From NCBI GenBank assembly GCA_019316985.1, contig CP079215.1:1240001-1304000 (forward strand): 64,000 nt of DNA, read 5' to 3'. A program made the translations under genes and the position numbers. The notes beneath the pieces were generated by a model. That model did no database searches and had not been told where the DNA came from. It saw nothing but the letters and a program-made list of their open reading frames with translations. Every line of letters starts with the position of its first letter. Position 1 is the first letter of the stretch. This stretch comes from Paraniabella defluvii (GTDB taxonomy: Bacteria; Bacteroidota; Bacteroidia; Chitinophagales; Chitinophagaceae). This document shows, one piece after another, positions 1 through 9,678 of the stretch.

Positions 1-1070
1 GTATTCAGCTTCTGGGGGCATTTGCGGATCCAGGAAACGCTTCCCTATTCATCTCTGATAACAGAAGAAATACCCATTATTGCCAGCAACGAAATTGAAA
101 AAGGCATTCGTGCCACTCCTAATGTAAAAGCTGTATATCCGTTTGCCACGCGATATGCTATCCTTAAAACCAAAGACGACCTGCAGGGTATATTGGTAAA
201 AGGGCTCGATAAAACCTATGATTTTAATAACCTTCGGCAATTTATAGTACAGGAGATCCTATCCGGTTTAATGACACTACCTACAGCCGCGATATTATGA
301 TCTCCAGGAAAACGGCTCAGGAGCTTCATCTCAACCTTAACGACAGGGTATCTATTTATTTTATAAGGCCCGACGGGTCTAAAAGACGCGATAAGCTTAC
401 CATCAGGGGCATCTTCAAAACAGATATCGGCGATTTTGACAACTCTTTTGCAATTGGCGATATTCAGTTGATACGCAGGTTAAACAACTGGCAAGCTAAC
501 CAGATAGGCGGGTATGAAATAGTTTTAAATGATTTCAGGAAGACCGACTCCACGATGCACCAGCTAGCCCAGTTACCCGGCTTTGATGAGAGCTGGAACG
601 TACAGAATATCAAGGATTATATTCCCAATATATTTGACTGGCTCAATATGCAGGATACCACCCGAAATGTGCTGATTGGTATTATGATAGTAGTTGCGGT
701 TATTAATTTAATTACCTGCCTGATTATTCTGGTGCTGGAACGCATGCGTATGGTAGGCGTGCTAAAAGCTATCGGCGCCACCGACTGGGCGGTACAAAAG
801 ATCTTCCTGCGTCACAGCCTCATTATTGCACTACGCGGCATCCTGATTGGCGCAGCTATTGGCCTGGGTATCTTATATGCCCAAATAAAAACCGGGTTTA
901 TAAAACTGGATGAAGAAGCTTATTACATGGACAGGGCAGCAGTAGATATAACAGCCTGGGAAGTTATTGCCATCTGCGGGGCAACGTTTTTGATCTGCAT
1001 GCTGGTATTACTAATTCCTTCCTATATTGTTAAAAAGATCCAGCCGGTTAAAGCCATCCAATTCAGATAA
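1..1070 (+). CDS. FtsX-family ABC transporter permease, C-terminal part, frameshifted
   Basis: Inner-membrane permease of the LolC/LolE/MacB type, which works with an ATPase on lipoprotein release or export; the substrate here is unknown. The gene enters from before the window: frame 1 is open from base 1 and gives a periplasmic domain. Around base 252 the frame changes; adding one G in CAGGAG joins both halves (FIVQ-GDPIRFND). The last 150 residues hold three hydrophobic segments separated by the charged ERMRMVGVLKAIGA loop, typical of the FtsX C-terminus, and the protein ends PVKAIQFR. The N-terminal membrane segment lies outside the window. The indel is probably a sequencing error. Family assignment is firm, substrate is not. 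Confidence 0.8.
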
Positions 1071-1142
1071 ATAATGGATGAAAAACCAGTTTACAATGCC
1101 GGCCCTTTTATCACGCACAAACCTTTACGCCATATTCACCGT

Positions 1143-1873
1143 TTACCCTCTCAGGTGAGAAAGAATAATACCGGTGGCTACCGCCGCATTTAATGACTCG
1201 GCCCCGCCCCATTTTTCTATCGTTATTTTTTTGTAACCCTGCTCATCACATCCGGCCGTATTCCCTTCGACTCATTACCAATAACTATCAGCCCGTTGGA
1301 TATAGAAGGTATATCTTTTAAAGCAACACCATCAAGGGCTGCGCCATAAAGGGCTGTTCCTGCTGCTGATCAAGCCATTCATTAAGATCGGTATACAAAA
1401 GCTGTACCCTGAAAATACTCCCCATGGTGGATTGCACCACTTTGGAATTATAAGCATCAGCGCAGTCTTTGCTGCAAATAATTTGCTGTACGCCAAACCA
1501 GTCGGCGATCCTTATAATGGTACCCAGGTTGCCCGGATCCTGTATCCCATCCAGCACCAGGCCAGGCTGATCTGTCCGGAATCTGAAATCCAGGCGCGGC
1601 ATCTCTACAACAGCCAATACCTGGTTGGGGTTTTGAGCTGAGAGATCTTTTCCAGCTCAAATTCAGCCACAATTTCGCTGTCCGCACTTTTGCATAATTC
1701 GGCATTCAATACCAGCCACTCCTTTAACGCGTAAATCTTTCTCACCACCTGCCCTTTCGCAGCCAAAGCCTCTTGCACTATTTTGGGCCCTTCCACCAGG
1801 TAAACCCCTTCTTCATCCCTGAATTTTTTTGGCTTAAACTTTGAATATATTTGACCTCAGATTTATTAAGCAT
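1143..1873 (-). CDS. SpoU/TrmH-family rRNA 2'-O-methyltransferase, frameshifted
   Basis: Transfers a methyl group from S-adenosylmethionine to a ribose 2'-OH of rRNA or tRNA through a knotted SPOUT fold. Visible SpoU motifs are GLVLDGIQDPGNLGTIIR, GLIVIGNESKGI and GGAESLNAAVATGI, in the right order, after an N-terminal substrate-binding part (YLVEGPKIVQEAL). The ATG at 1873 gives MLNKSEVKYIQSLS, a usual start for this family. Four one-base losses interrupt it, near 1828 (A run), 1628 (G run), 1342 (G run) and 1225 (A run). Restored length is about 243 residues, normal for the family. It is divergent from the following TamL-like gene. Exact target nucleotide cannot be told. Confidence 0.8.
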
Positions 1874-1894
1874 CCTTTTAATATAATTCATCCA

Positions 1895-4274
1895 TTGAAT
1901 AATAACATTCAATCATACAAAAATATACATCTTCTTTTTTACCCCTTATAATGGTGTTTGTTTTTTCTTCCTGTACATTATTTACGGTGGTCAGGAACGA
2001 GCCCCGAACAAACCTTATATCTTTCAAACATCCATCAATATAAAAGACAATAGCCTTAAAAAAGACGAAAGATCTAAACTGGAAGAAGGTTTATACGAAC
2101 AGCTGGATGATAGCATAGCAGCCAGGAAGCTCGACAAAGTATTCTGGGAGGTATTGAAAAATCCCCAACCTCTCGACACGGGCCTGATCGGCCGGTCGCT
2201 TGAATTCATGAACAATTATATGATCGCAGAAGGGTATTTTCACGATTCCATCAACTTCACCACAGCGATAAAAGAAGTGGGCAACCAGCAAAGAGCTTTT
2301 ATCGACTTTAATGTATGGCCGGGGAAAGTTACCCGTATCGATTCGCTGGGTTATGATTTGCAAAACGACAGCCTGCAGGACCTTACCATCAAAAATTTGC
2401 AGGATGCGATGATTAAAAAGGTGATCCATTTGCCCAGGCACCTATTTCTATGGAATTAGACCGCCTGGTGGAACTCTATAGAAACCATGGTTACCTGCTT
2501 TTCACCCGCAATAACCTTTATGCGCTTTGGGATACGCTTGACCTTGATTTGCTTCAACCCGCGCTCGATCCGCTGGAACAGGTTGCACAACTTCAAAAAC
2601 TCCAGGAGCGAAAAGAGAACCCTACTGCAAACCTCGAAATAAGGCAGAAACAAGTGACGGATACCACCAGCCTGCGGAAATACTATGTAGGCAACGTGAC
2701 GGTGTACCCCGATGTACGCACCGATACCACAAACGGGGCGGAAAAAGTTACTACGATCCGTAATGTTACGGTTATACAAAGATCAGACAAGTTCAAGCCT
2801 AAAATATTTCCTCAATATATTTATCTAACACGCGGTGAGCTTTACCGGCAAAGCCGTTACATGCGTACCATGAACCGGTTCAATAATCTGGGAACCTGGC
2901 GCCTGGTGGACATACAACAGATTCCGCGGGACCATACCGATACGGTAGACTTTGTAATGAGACTTACGCCTGCACCCAAATATAATTTTACCACCAACCT
3001 GGAAGGTAGCTTCAGCCAGAGTGTGATCAGCGGCAATTTTGTAGGTTTAGGTATTAACGTGGGATTGCAAAACAGGAATTTTTAAAGGGCGCTAACCTGT
3101 TTAATACCAACGTACGCTATGGTATTGAGCTGGGAGGGCTCAACTCCGGCCAGTTTATCCAAACACAGCAATTAAGTCTCAGCAATTCGCTTATTTTTCC
3201 CCGGTATGTGTTCCCGGGCATGAACAGTTTCCGGCAGTCTTTCAGGGCAATATCCAGTCGGTGTTAAGCCTGAACGCCGCCAATACCGAAAGGAGATACC
3301 TGTTTAATCTTACCAGCTTTAATACCTCCTGGGGTATGAATTTGGCTGGCGATCAAGGGAGTATGCGCTTACTAACCGAAGCTTCAATTTAGGTATCAAG
3401 ATCCCCAATATTGAATACTCCTATATCCGTAAAAGAGATAGCCTTTTATCATTGATCCGCGAAAACCCTTCCATACAAAATCTTTTCTCTGACGGTTTGA
3501 TTACGTCTGTGATCACTAATTTCTCCATGCCCTGGAACAGTGCTAACAAAAAAGCATAAATGTTTTAAGAATGAACCTGGAAGCATCGGGTTTGCTGACG
3601 GGCCTGGTACGAAACAGCTTTATTGATGAACAGTTATACCGCTTTGTTAAACTGGATGCGGAATATGCAAAGCTTTTAAAACTTACTCAAAAACAGGGCT
3701 GGTGGTGAGGGGATTTGCGGGCGTTGGCTATGAATTAGATGCTACAGCCAACCCGTTAAAAAGATCGCAACTTCCATTTTTCAAACAGTATTACAGTGGC
3801 GGGCCTAACAGTATGCGGGCCTGGCAATTACGCAGACTAGGACCCGGGTCTACCATTAAATACTATGAAAATGACGAATCTATTGAAGGAGAATTTATTG
3901 TACCCGATAGGTTTGGCGATGTGCAGCTGGAAGCTAATATAGAATACCGGCTCCCTTTGTTCAATATTGCAGGCCTGCCTATCAATGGCGCTATATTTAC
4001 TGATATCGGAAATATCTGGTACCTTAAAAAAGATGCCGGGCTTGAAGAGGAGCGGTTTAAATTATCACGTCTTGGTAAGGACATTGCTATTGGCTCCGGA
4101 GCGGGTATAAGAGCAGATTTCAGCTTCTTTGTCATTCGCCTGGACTATGCCTACAAAGTAAAAGACCCAAGCCCTGATGGCCGGTATGCTGCCTATCAGA
4201 ACAAATTCTTTGCCTATCCTTTCTTTAAAGGCAGTCAATTGCAAATAGGTATCGGATACCCGTTTATTTTCTGA
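1895..4274 (+). CDS. TamL/BamA-family outer-membrane assembly lipoprotein, heavily frameshifted
   Basis: Omp85-superfamily protein that helps insert or translocate proteins at the outer membrane; in Bacteroidota the lipid-anchored form is called TamL. A lipobox-like FSSCT lies at about 1957-1980, followed by POTRA-like sequence (NIKDNSLKKDERSKLEEGLY) and a C-terminal bacterial surface antigen barrel containing FFKQYYSGGPNSMRAW and ending IGIGYPFIF, an aromatic last residue as expected for a barrel. At least seven frame changes are needed, near 1940, 2000, 2430, 3080, 3235, 3355, 3560 and 3690. The exact start is uncertain because of the indel at 1940. About 790 restored residues fit the family. 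Confidence 0.78.
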
Positions 4275-4277
4275 TGT

Positions 4278-5031
4278 TTATTTCTTCTCAAAAAGCCAGG
4301 GTAAGCGCCTGCGTCTTTTTATTTTATAATTGGTAGTGATGTATTTGCTGATGTGATCCATGGCCTCATCTATATCATCTGTAAGCAATACGAGGTCAAG
4401 ATCTTCCGGAGAAATCGTTCCTTTTTCTGCCATATCTTCAATGGCTACCATAAGGTCTGCATAGAAGTCTTTTCAAAAATCACAATCGGGAACTGCGCGA
4501 TGGTCTTGGTTTGAATGAGCGTCAGGGTTTCGAAAAACTCGTCCATAGTACCAAAACCTCCGGGCATAATAATAAAGGCGTAGCTATACTTAATCAACAA
4601 TGTTTTCCGGATAAAAAAATGTTCAAAAGTTACGGCCTTTGTAAGGTATTTATTATAGTGCTGCTCAAAAGGCAGTTTTATATTACACCCCACTGATGCT
4701 CCCCTGCTTCAAACGCACCGCGGTTGGCCGCTTCCATAATGCCGGGGCCTCCTCCTGTCATGGTTGTAAAGCCGGTACCCGCTATCCTTTTGCCAAACTC
4801 TCTCGCCTTTTCGTAGTAAATGTCGCCTTCTTTAAAACGGGCGGATCCGAATACGGTTACACAAGGTCCTATAAAATGCAGGTTTCTTAAACCTTTGAAA
4901 AATTCCCAGGCCACTTTAAAAAGAAACACAAACTCATATCCCCTGCTCTTAGGTCCCTCCAGGTACACATGTTCTTTAGCAGGTATAATTGGCTCAGCAA
5001 TTTTCTTTGCAATTTTCTCTTTTTCTTTCAT
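4278..5031 (-). CDS. LOG-family (TIGR00730) Rossmann-fold protein, frameshifted
   Basis: The family hydrolyses nucleoside monophosphates to base and ribose phosphate (cytokinin-activating LOG in plants and some bacteria); the bacterial role here is unproven. Motifs are VTVFGSARF, TGGGPGIMEAANRGAFEAG and the diagnostic PGGFGTMDEFFE. Missing single bases near 4681 (G run) and 4466 (A run) break the frame; restoring them gives AGGASVGCNIKLPFEQ and IVIFEKDFYADLM. I chose ATG 5031 (MKEKEKIAKKI); an upstream ATG at 5103 would add 24 residues without family support. The C-terminus is very basic (KIKRRRRLPWLFEKK). It converges on the TamL-like gene with 3 bases between stops. Confidence 0.82.
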
Positions 5032-5146
5032 GTTGCATAGTCGTTTTCCCGTTATCACACAGGCATTGTCTCTGGCGAATATAAATTTAAAAATCATAAA
5101 CACGCAACATCTTATTTTTGTTCCTCACATACTTTAAGTAAATTTT

Positions 5147-5914
5147 ATGCGTATTATCAGCTACAACGTAAATGGCATCCGGGCCGCGATAAAAAGGGTT
5201 TACTGGATTGGATGCAGACAGATCCTGCAGATATTATCTGCCTCCAGGAAACCAAGGCAGAAAAAGACAATATCGACTGTGCCCCTTTAATGAACTGGGT
5301 TATCACGACTACTGGTTTTCTGCACAAAAAAAAAGGATATAGCGGCGTAGCTGTTTTTACCAGGATCAAGCCTGATAATGTTACTTACGGAACAGGCCAC
5401 CAGGTAAGTGACGATGAAGGCCGCGTTATACAACTCGATTTTGGCGATATACGGCTTATAAACGCTTACTTCCCGTCTGGCACCAGCGGAGACCTAAGAC
5501 AGGCTTTTAAATACATGTGGCTGGATGAGTTTTACATGTATTTAAACGAGTTGAAAAGAACGCATCCCCAACTCATTATCTGCGGCGATTACAATATTGC
5601 GCATAAAGAAATAGATATTCACGACCCAAAAGGCAACAAAAAGTCGTCGGGCTTTTTACCGGAAAGAGAGCCTGGATGGACAAATTTGTTACCGGCGGAT
5701 ACAATGATACTTTCCGTCTTATTCACCCTGAAGCAGCGCACCAGTATAGCTGGTGGAGCCAGCGTTTCCCGAGCGTACGTCTTAATAATAAAGGCTGGCG
5801 GATTGACTATATTACTGTTACCGATCCGCTTAAAACAAGGTTTCCGATGCTGAAATCTTTCCCGATGTCAAGCACAGCGACCACTGCCCTATTTACGTTA
5901 AACTGGATTTATAA
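5147..5914 (+). CDS. xth: Exodeoxyribonuclease III (AP endonuclease), frameshifted
   Basis: Cuts DNA at abasic sites and degrades 3' ends in base excision repair. The start gives MRIISYNVNGIRAA, the classical first motif; later come DIICLQETKAEK with the metal-binding Glu, YFPSG, ICGDYNIAHKEID and, after a frame change, DVKHSDHCPIYVKLDL with the catalytic Asp-His. Errors lie near 5190 (A/G run), at 5287 (a loss) compensated by an extra A in the 9-A run at 5325-5333, and near 5670 and 5848. This is one of few insertions seen in the window. Length of about 255 residues is normal. Its stop overlaps the next start by one base, so the two are probably cotranscribed. Confidence 0.86.
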
Positions 5915-6232
5915 TGGAAACGAGTACAGCTCTTATATACAATGTTACCAATAAGGTGTCTCATCATATACATAAAGACTGGTTAACCTGGATGCGTCAT
6001 CACCATATACCCGCAGTGTTAGCCACAGGCTGCTTTTTTAAAGCTGTTTTGTTACGGCTAAAAGGAGTAGACGATGAGGAAGGTCCCACTTATGCTATTC
6101 AATACCATGCCGCCGGCGAAATGATTATGAGCGCTACCTGTCGGACTTTGCCGCTCCGTTAAGACAGGAAACCCTCGACAAATGGGGGATCAGTTTATGG
6201 CTTTCCGTACGGTAATGGAGGTTGTGGATTGA
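5914..6232 (+). CDS. DUF4286 family protein, frameshifted
   Basis: Small Bacteroidota protein of unknown function. It begins at the ATG that overlaps the xth stop (TAATG) and reads METSTALIYNVTNKV, with VLATGCFFKAVLLRL and YAIQYHA typical of the DUF4286 family as I know it. Single losses near 6119 (A run) and 6185 (G run) end the frame early; restoring them gives YERYLSDFAAPLRQETLDKW and a stop at 6230-6232, for about 107 residues. The overlap suggests translational coupling with xth, but no functional link is known. Confidence 0.7.
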
Positions 6233-6527
6233 ATGTGAATAAGATTTTATTTAGGTTTCGCAGATTCAAAAAAAAATGTATATTACTCTAGAACCCTTTA
6301 CTGGCCTGCATTTCAGCACAACAAGTCTAAAACCCTTTACTGTAGCTGGTTTCAGACAATTTCATTAATCTTCTTTTGCTTCTTGATTTTACTGGGTATA
6401 GCTGCAATGCTTGTCCCGCCTGCATTGTAGCGTATTACCCCATGCCTAATTATAACAAAATATTTTGTTGGTATGAATGAAAAGCATCTAAATTTGTTGC
6501 CAATTAAAACTCATTAAAATATTAACT
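6233..6527. other. Gene-free stretch upstream of HU with a direct repeat and a palindrome
   Basis: No coding signal is visible. The 12-mer AACCCTTTACTG occurs twice, at about 6291 and 6332. At 6454-6469 there is a perfect 16-bp palindrome, AACAAAATATTTTGTT, which overlaps the -33 element of the promoter proposed for the HU gene. Confidence 0.5.
6468..6496 (+). promoter_or_regulatory. Bacteroidota-type promoter of the HU gene
   Basis: TTG at 6468-6470 and TAAATTTG at 6489-6496, 18 bases apart, match the Bacteroidota primary-sigma consensus TTG...TAnnTTTG. The HU start codon is 31 bases downstream. Confidence 0.6.
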
Positions 6528-6797
6528 ATGAACAAAGCAGAATTGATTGAAAAGCTTTCTAAAGATGCTGGTATTACAAAAACTCAGGCTAATGCCACTT
6601 TAGACTCTTTCGTAGAGGCTGTAACCAAAACCTTGAAAAAAGGCGATAAAGTAACTTTAGTTGGCTTTGGTACTTTTTCTGTAACAAAAAGGGCTGCGCG
6701 TAATGGCCGTAACCCGCAAACAGGTGCTGTTATTAAAATTAAAGCTAAAAAAGTGGCTCGTTTTAAAGCAGGCAAAGAGCTTTCTTCTAAAATCTAA
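6528..6797 (+). CDS. HU-family DNA-binding protein
   Basis: Histone-like nucleoid protein that binds and bends DNA as a dimer. The 89-residue frame is intact: MNKAELIEKLSKDAGITKTQA, then the signature KKGDKVTLVGFGTFSV and the basic beta-arm RAARNGRNPQTGAVIKI with the conserved RNP, ending GKELSSKI. Length and every motif match HU. It stands alone with its own promoter upstream and a hairpin terminator at 6822-6849. A second, divergent HU/IHF-like gene is at 40914-41236. Confidence 0.95.
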   Translation: MNKAELIEKLSKDAGITKTQANATLDSFVEAVTKTLKKGDKVTLVGFGTFSVTKRAARNGRNPQTGAVIKIKAKKVARFKAGKELSSKI

Positions 6798-6821
6798 CAG
6801 TAACAAATCAAACTCTTACAA

Positions 6822-6849
6822 TGCCCTGCTGCTCTGCGGGGCATTTTTG
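6822..6849 (+). terminator. Rho-independent terminator after HU
   Basis: TGCCCTGC, loop TGCTCT, GCGGGGCA, then TTTTT; 8-bp stem with one G-U pair, 24 bases after the HU stop codon. Confidence 0.75.
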
Positions 6850-7015
6850 GGTGTATTCCCAATTGCCGCTATCATCGTTCCGTCCGTAGCGGCCACCCGT
6901 GCCGGTATGGGCGGGGAGTATCTCGTGAATATAAAGGAGACCCTCGGCTTCGATCGGGGTGACGTATGATAAGGGTATTTGTTGGGGGCGACAATTTGGA
7001 ATGCACCCGGCATTT
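6850..7015. other. Intergenic stretch, possible copy of a dispersed repeat
   Basis: GC-richer than its surroundings. On the minus strand it contains GTCACCCCGATCGAAGCC followed by GAGGGTCTC and, after 20 bases, GAGATACTCC. The wording resembles noncoding dispersed elements I have seen in Sphingobacteria genomes. Reading frames across it have no recognisable protein. Confidence 0.3.
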
Positions 7016-7049
7016 TTGTGGCCGATATAGCCATTTTTTTGTACGTTTG
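7016..7049 (+). promoter_or_regulatory. Probable promoter of the THX gene
   Basis: TACGTTTG at 7042-7049 fits the -7 consensus TAnnTTTG exactly; a TTG at 7016-7018 lies 23 bases upstream, at the long end of the accepted spacing. The start codon is 16 bases below the box, so the leader would be very short. Confidence 0.5.
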
Positions 7050-7064
7050 CAAAAATTTTTAATT

Positions 7065-7193
7065 ATGGGAAGAGGCGATAAAAAAACCGCAAAGGGAAAA
7101 CGTTTTAAAGGGTCTTATGGCAAAAGCCGCCCTGCTATTTCTCCTGAGGTAAAGAAGAAATTAGCGGCCAAGAAAGAAGAAGCAGCTAAGTAA
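7065..7193 (+). CDS. 30S ribosomal protein THX
   Basis: A 42-residue, lysine-rich protein, MGRGDKKTAKGKRFKGSYGK followed by SRPAISPEVKKKLAAKK. THX (bTHX) sits in the head of the small subunit and stabilises 16S rRNA; the GDKKT-KGKR-FKGSYG-SRP pattern is diagnostic of the Bacteroidota form. The frame is intact. It has its own promoter box and a strong terminator, hence a single-gene unit. Confidence 0.92.
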   Translation: MGRGDKKTAKGKRFKGSYGKSRPAISPEVKKKLAAKKEEAAK

Positions 7194-7220
7194 TTTAATA
7201 CTCAGGAACGAAAATTATAT

Positions 7221-7249
7221 AACAGGAACTTTTAGGTTCCTGTTTTTTT
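7221..7249 (+). terminator. Terminator after THX
   Basis: AACAGGAAC, loop TTTTAG, GTTCCTGTT, then a T run: a perfect 9-bp stem. Its T run overlaps the stop codon of the converging gene at 7248. Confidence 0.85.
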
Positions 7250-7574
7250 ATCTAAACAAACAAAGCAGCTCCTGAGCCTTTTTCTCGCTATCGGCCTCTT
7301 CGAGGGCCTTATAGAGCATTGCTAACTCACCCGGGGTCAATATAAGCTGCACCTCCTGCGAAGGGGTAGCGATCATTATGATCTTTGAATCCTGGTTTAC
7401 ATGAGAATAGGATTGTAAAGCCCTGTATTTTACCTGCTTACAAAAAACAAAGAAATCTGCTTCATTTAAGGTAAGCATCGTTGAAATAAAAGCTACCTGG
7501 TAGTGGCCGCACTGCCTGCAGCGTACCACATATCCTTCTTCACCGTAATAGAGCGATTGAAAATCACAGGTCAT
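7248..7574 (-). CDS. Conserved hypothetical protein, possible zinc-binding (DUF6686-like)
   Basis: About 108 residues with an intact frame, starting MTCDFQSLYYGEEGYVVRC. An upstream ATG at 7613 would add a hydrophobic 13-residue extension that I consider less likely. A CRQCG pair of cysteines, with further cysteines in MTC and FVFCK, suggests metal binding. The second half (VQLILTPGELAMLYKALEEA) is helical. It resembles the Bacteroidota family DUF6686, recalled from memory only. No function is known. It converges on THX. Confidence 0.6.
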   Translation of the reverse strand: MTCDFQSLYYGEEGYVVRCRQCGHYQVAFISTMLTLNEADFFVFCKQVKYRALQSYSHVNQDSKIIMIATPSQEVQLILTPGELAMLYKALEEADSEKKAQELLCLFR

Positions 7575-7671
7575 ATTCAATAGTTTTTGAAATACAAAAA
7601 TGGCATTTGCCACACACTATTGCATGCCGCATCGGGAAATTTGTTTTACGAGATCGGGAATTTTATTACTA

Positions 7672-7698
7672 GTTGAACAGTTGACTGGTTTACAAATT
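7672..7698 (+). repeat. Degenerate octad array, left arm
   Basis: GTT at 7672, 7680 and 7688 and ATT at 7696, each 8 bases apart, within the units GTTGAACA, GTTGACTG, GTTTACAA, ATTAACTG. It faces the array at 7928-7970, which carries the complementary AAC form. Confidence 0.55.
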
Positions 7699-7927
7699 AA
7701 CTGGGGTTATTTGTAAAAATGATATTTGATCTTACAACTTAACCTATTGCCGGCTTTAGCATTGCGCTGCGAATAAACAATTTTTAAACGGCATCATATA
7801 CTGATGATGAAATTGTAGGGTTATATATCATAAACAGAAGCTACCATTTCCTCAACGGAAAATTGCACTTCATCCTATACAACTGCATTACCTGGAAAGC
7901 ACTTCCCTATCGACCTATAAATTTATC

Positions 7928-7970
7928 AACTATTCAACCTTCAAACCAGTTAACCGACCAACCTGTCAAC
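7928..7970 (-). repeat. Degenerate octad array, right arm
   Basis: AAC occurs at 7928, 7936, 7944, 7952, 7960 and 7968, a strict 8-base period; the other five positions of each unit vary. Read on the minus strand the units are GTTGACAG, GTTGGTCG, GTTAACTG, GTTTGAAG, GTTGAATA. The array lies directly after the pdxH stop. Confidence 0.65.
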
Positions 7971-7974
7971 CCTG

Positions 7975-8614
7975 TCAGGGCGATAGTCTTTCTATTTTCC
8001 ACCCCCATCTGCCTGCAGTGTATAAAGCAACCGGTCGTGTAACCGGTTAGGCGGCCCTGCCAGAATTCAATGCTCAGCGGCTGTACCCTGTACCCGCCCC
8101 AATATCCGGGCTTGCCAACGGGCTTACCGGCATTAGCTTCTGATTGCAACTTATTTAACCTGTCGACAAGGTATTCCCTACTGGGCAATACGCTGCTTTG
8201 TTTAGAGGCCCAGGCGCCTAACTGGCTGCCCAGGGGACGTGAAAAAAATAAGCTTCACTTTCTTCTTTGGTAACTTTTGATACAGTGCCGGTTATTCTCA
8301 CCTGCCGCTCCAACTCTTTCCAGAAAAAATACCAGGCAAGCCCGCGGGTTCTGAGCCAGCTCCTGCCCTTTCTTACTTTCATAGTTAGTAAAAAAGGTGA
8401 AGCCCTTGGAAGAAAAATCTTTTAATAATACAATACGGGCGTCAGGAACTCCGTCGGCCGAAGCGGTAGCCAGGGTCATGGCATTAACCTCCGTAAGTTC
8501 GGCATGCGTAGCCTCATTCCACCATTGTTGAAACTGGTTAATAGCATCGGGGAGCGCATCGGCTTCCAGCAGGCTTTTTAATGAATACTGTGTACGGATA
8601 TCTGCAATAGACAT
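7975..8614 (-). CDS. pdxH: Pyridoxamine 5'-phosphate oxidase, frameshifted
   Basis: FMN enzyme that oxidises pyridoxine/pyridoxamine 5'-phosphate to pyridoxal phosphate. Start MSIADIRTQYSLKSLLEADA; then NAMTLATASADGVPDARIVLLK, the FMN-binding GFTFFTNYESKKG, and after a frame change SQLGAWASKQSSVL and PGYWGGYRVQPLSIEFWQG, which is the substrate-binding C-terminus. Losses near 8310 and 8002 (G run) break the frame; the restored end is GGWKIERLSP. About 214 residues, normal size. pdxA of the same cofactor pathway is at 54979. ATG 8620 is an alternative start. Confidence 0.9.
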
Positions 8615-8739
8615 AACCAATGAGTTTTAATTATGAAAGCTGTAAGAAACAATTAAAAATCATTTAAACCCTGCATATTGAAAATGATCGTACCCGTAAA
8701 AAAGCCTGATCATGATCAGTTCCGCTCCTGTTGCAGGAC

Positions 8740-9449
8740 TTAGCTGATTAATGTACCTACATCTTCTCCTAAAGCCACCCGGGCCAGGTTACCAGGCCGG
8801 TTCATATCGAAAACGATAATAGGAAGATTGTTTTCCATACAAAGAGTAAATGCAGTCATATCCATTATGCGGAGGTTATTGGTTAAGCACTCCTGGTAAG
8901 AAACTGTTTTATAACGCGTAGCCGTTGAGTCTTTCTCCGGGTCGGCTGTGTATACGCCGTCTACACGGGTACCTTTTAAGATAACATCTGCTTTTATTTC
9001 TATAGCCCTTAATGAGCCTGCCGTATCTGTTGTAAAATACGGATTGCCGGTGCCGGCGCCAAAAATCACCACGCGGTCCTTCTCCAAATGCCTGATGGCC
9101 CTGCGGCGGATATAAGGCTCTGCAATCTGCTCCATATTAATGGCGCTTTGCAAACGGGTAAACATACCAGCCTTTTCAAGGCCCGCCTGTAACGCCATTC
9201 CGTTAATTACGGTGGCCAGCATTCCCATATAATCGCCATGCGCACGCTCAATACCGGTTTGAGCTTCGTTCATTCCGCGATAAATATTACCGCCGCCTAT
9301 TACAATAGCAACCTGCACACCCAAATCAACCACAGACTTAATTTCCTGGGCATATTGCGTTATTACATCCGCATCCATACCGAAATTTTTATTTCCCATT
9401 AAAGACTCCCGGAAAGTTTTAACAGAATCCTTTTGTATTTAGGCTGCAT
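8740..9449 (-). CDS. pyrH: UMP kinase, frameshifted near the start
   Basis: Phosphorylates UMP to UDP in pyrimidine synthesis; hexameric amino-acid-kinase fold, unlike eukaryotic UMP kinases. [51 protein letters not shown] and [18 protein letters not shown] are all present. The first residues [19 protein letters not shown] appear only after one G is restored in TCCGGGAG near 9407, so the true start is ATG 9449, not the internal ATG at 9399. Otherwise intact, about 236 residues. Confidence 0.93.
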
Positions 9450-9678
9450 CTCTTTTATTTTTTAGTTAATTGTTCCAATTTGCCCGGCGAAGATAGGGAA
9501 CAGTTAAAAAGTTTATAAGTTTATCATCCAAAAGTTTTCGAACGCAGCCGGCAACCCGGCCCGGATTTTTGTTGTTACTCTTAAAAAGATGTAAAAAAAT
9601 AACTTACTGATCGGCAAGGTTGTTGAGCGTTACAAAGTGATCATTATAAAAGAACTTTTAAATTAAAAATATTAAAAG

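Larger units (their letters stand above)
7575..7974. other. Gene-free stretch with two facing octad arrays
   Basis: No coding sequence recognised in 400 bases. The left part has GTT-type units with 8-base spacing (7672-7698) and the right edge has six AAC units with exactly 8-base spacing (7928-7970), described separately. Confidence 0.5.

Noticed and set aside
6816-7052. Minus-strand reading frame between HU and THX
   Set aside because: No start context and no protein-like composition; it runs across the HU terminator and the THX promoter.
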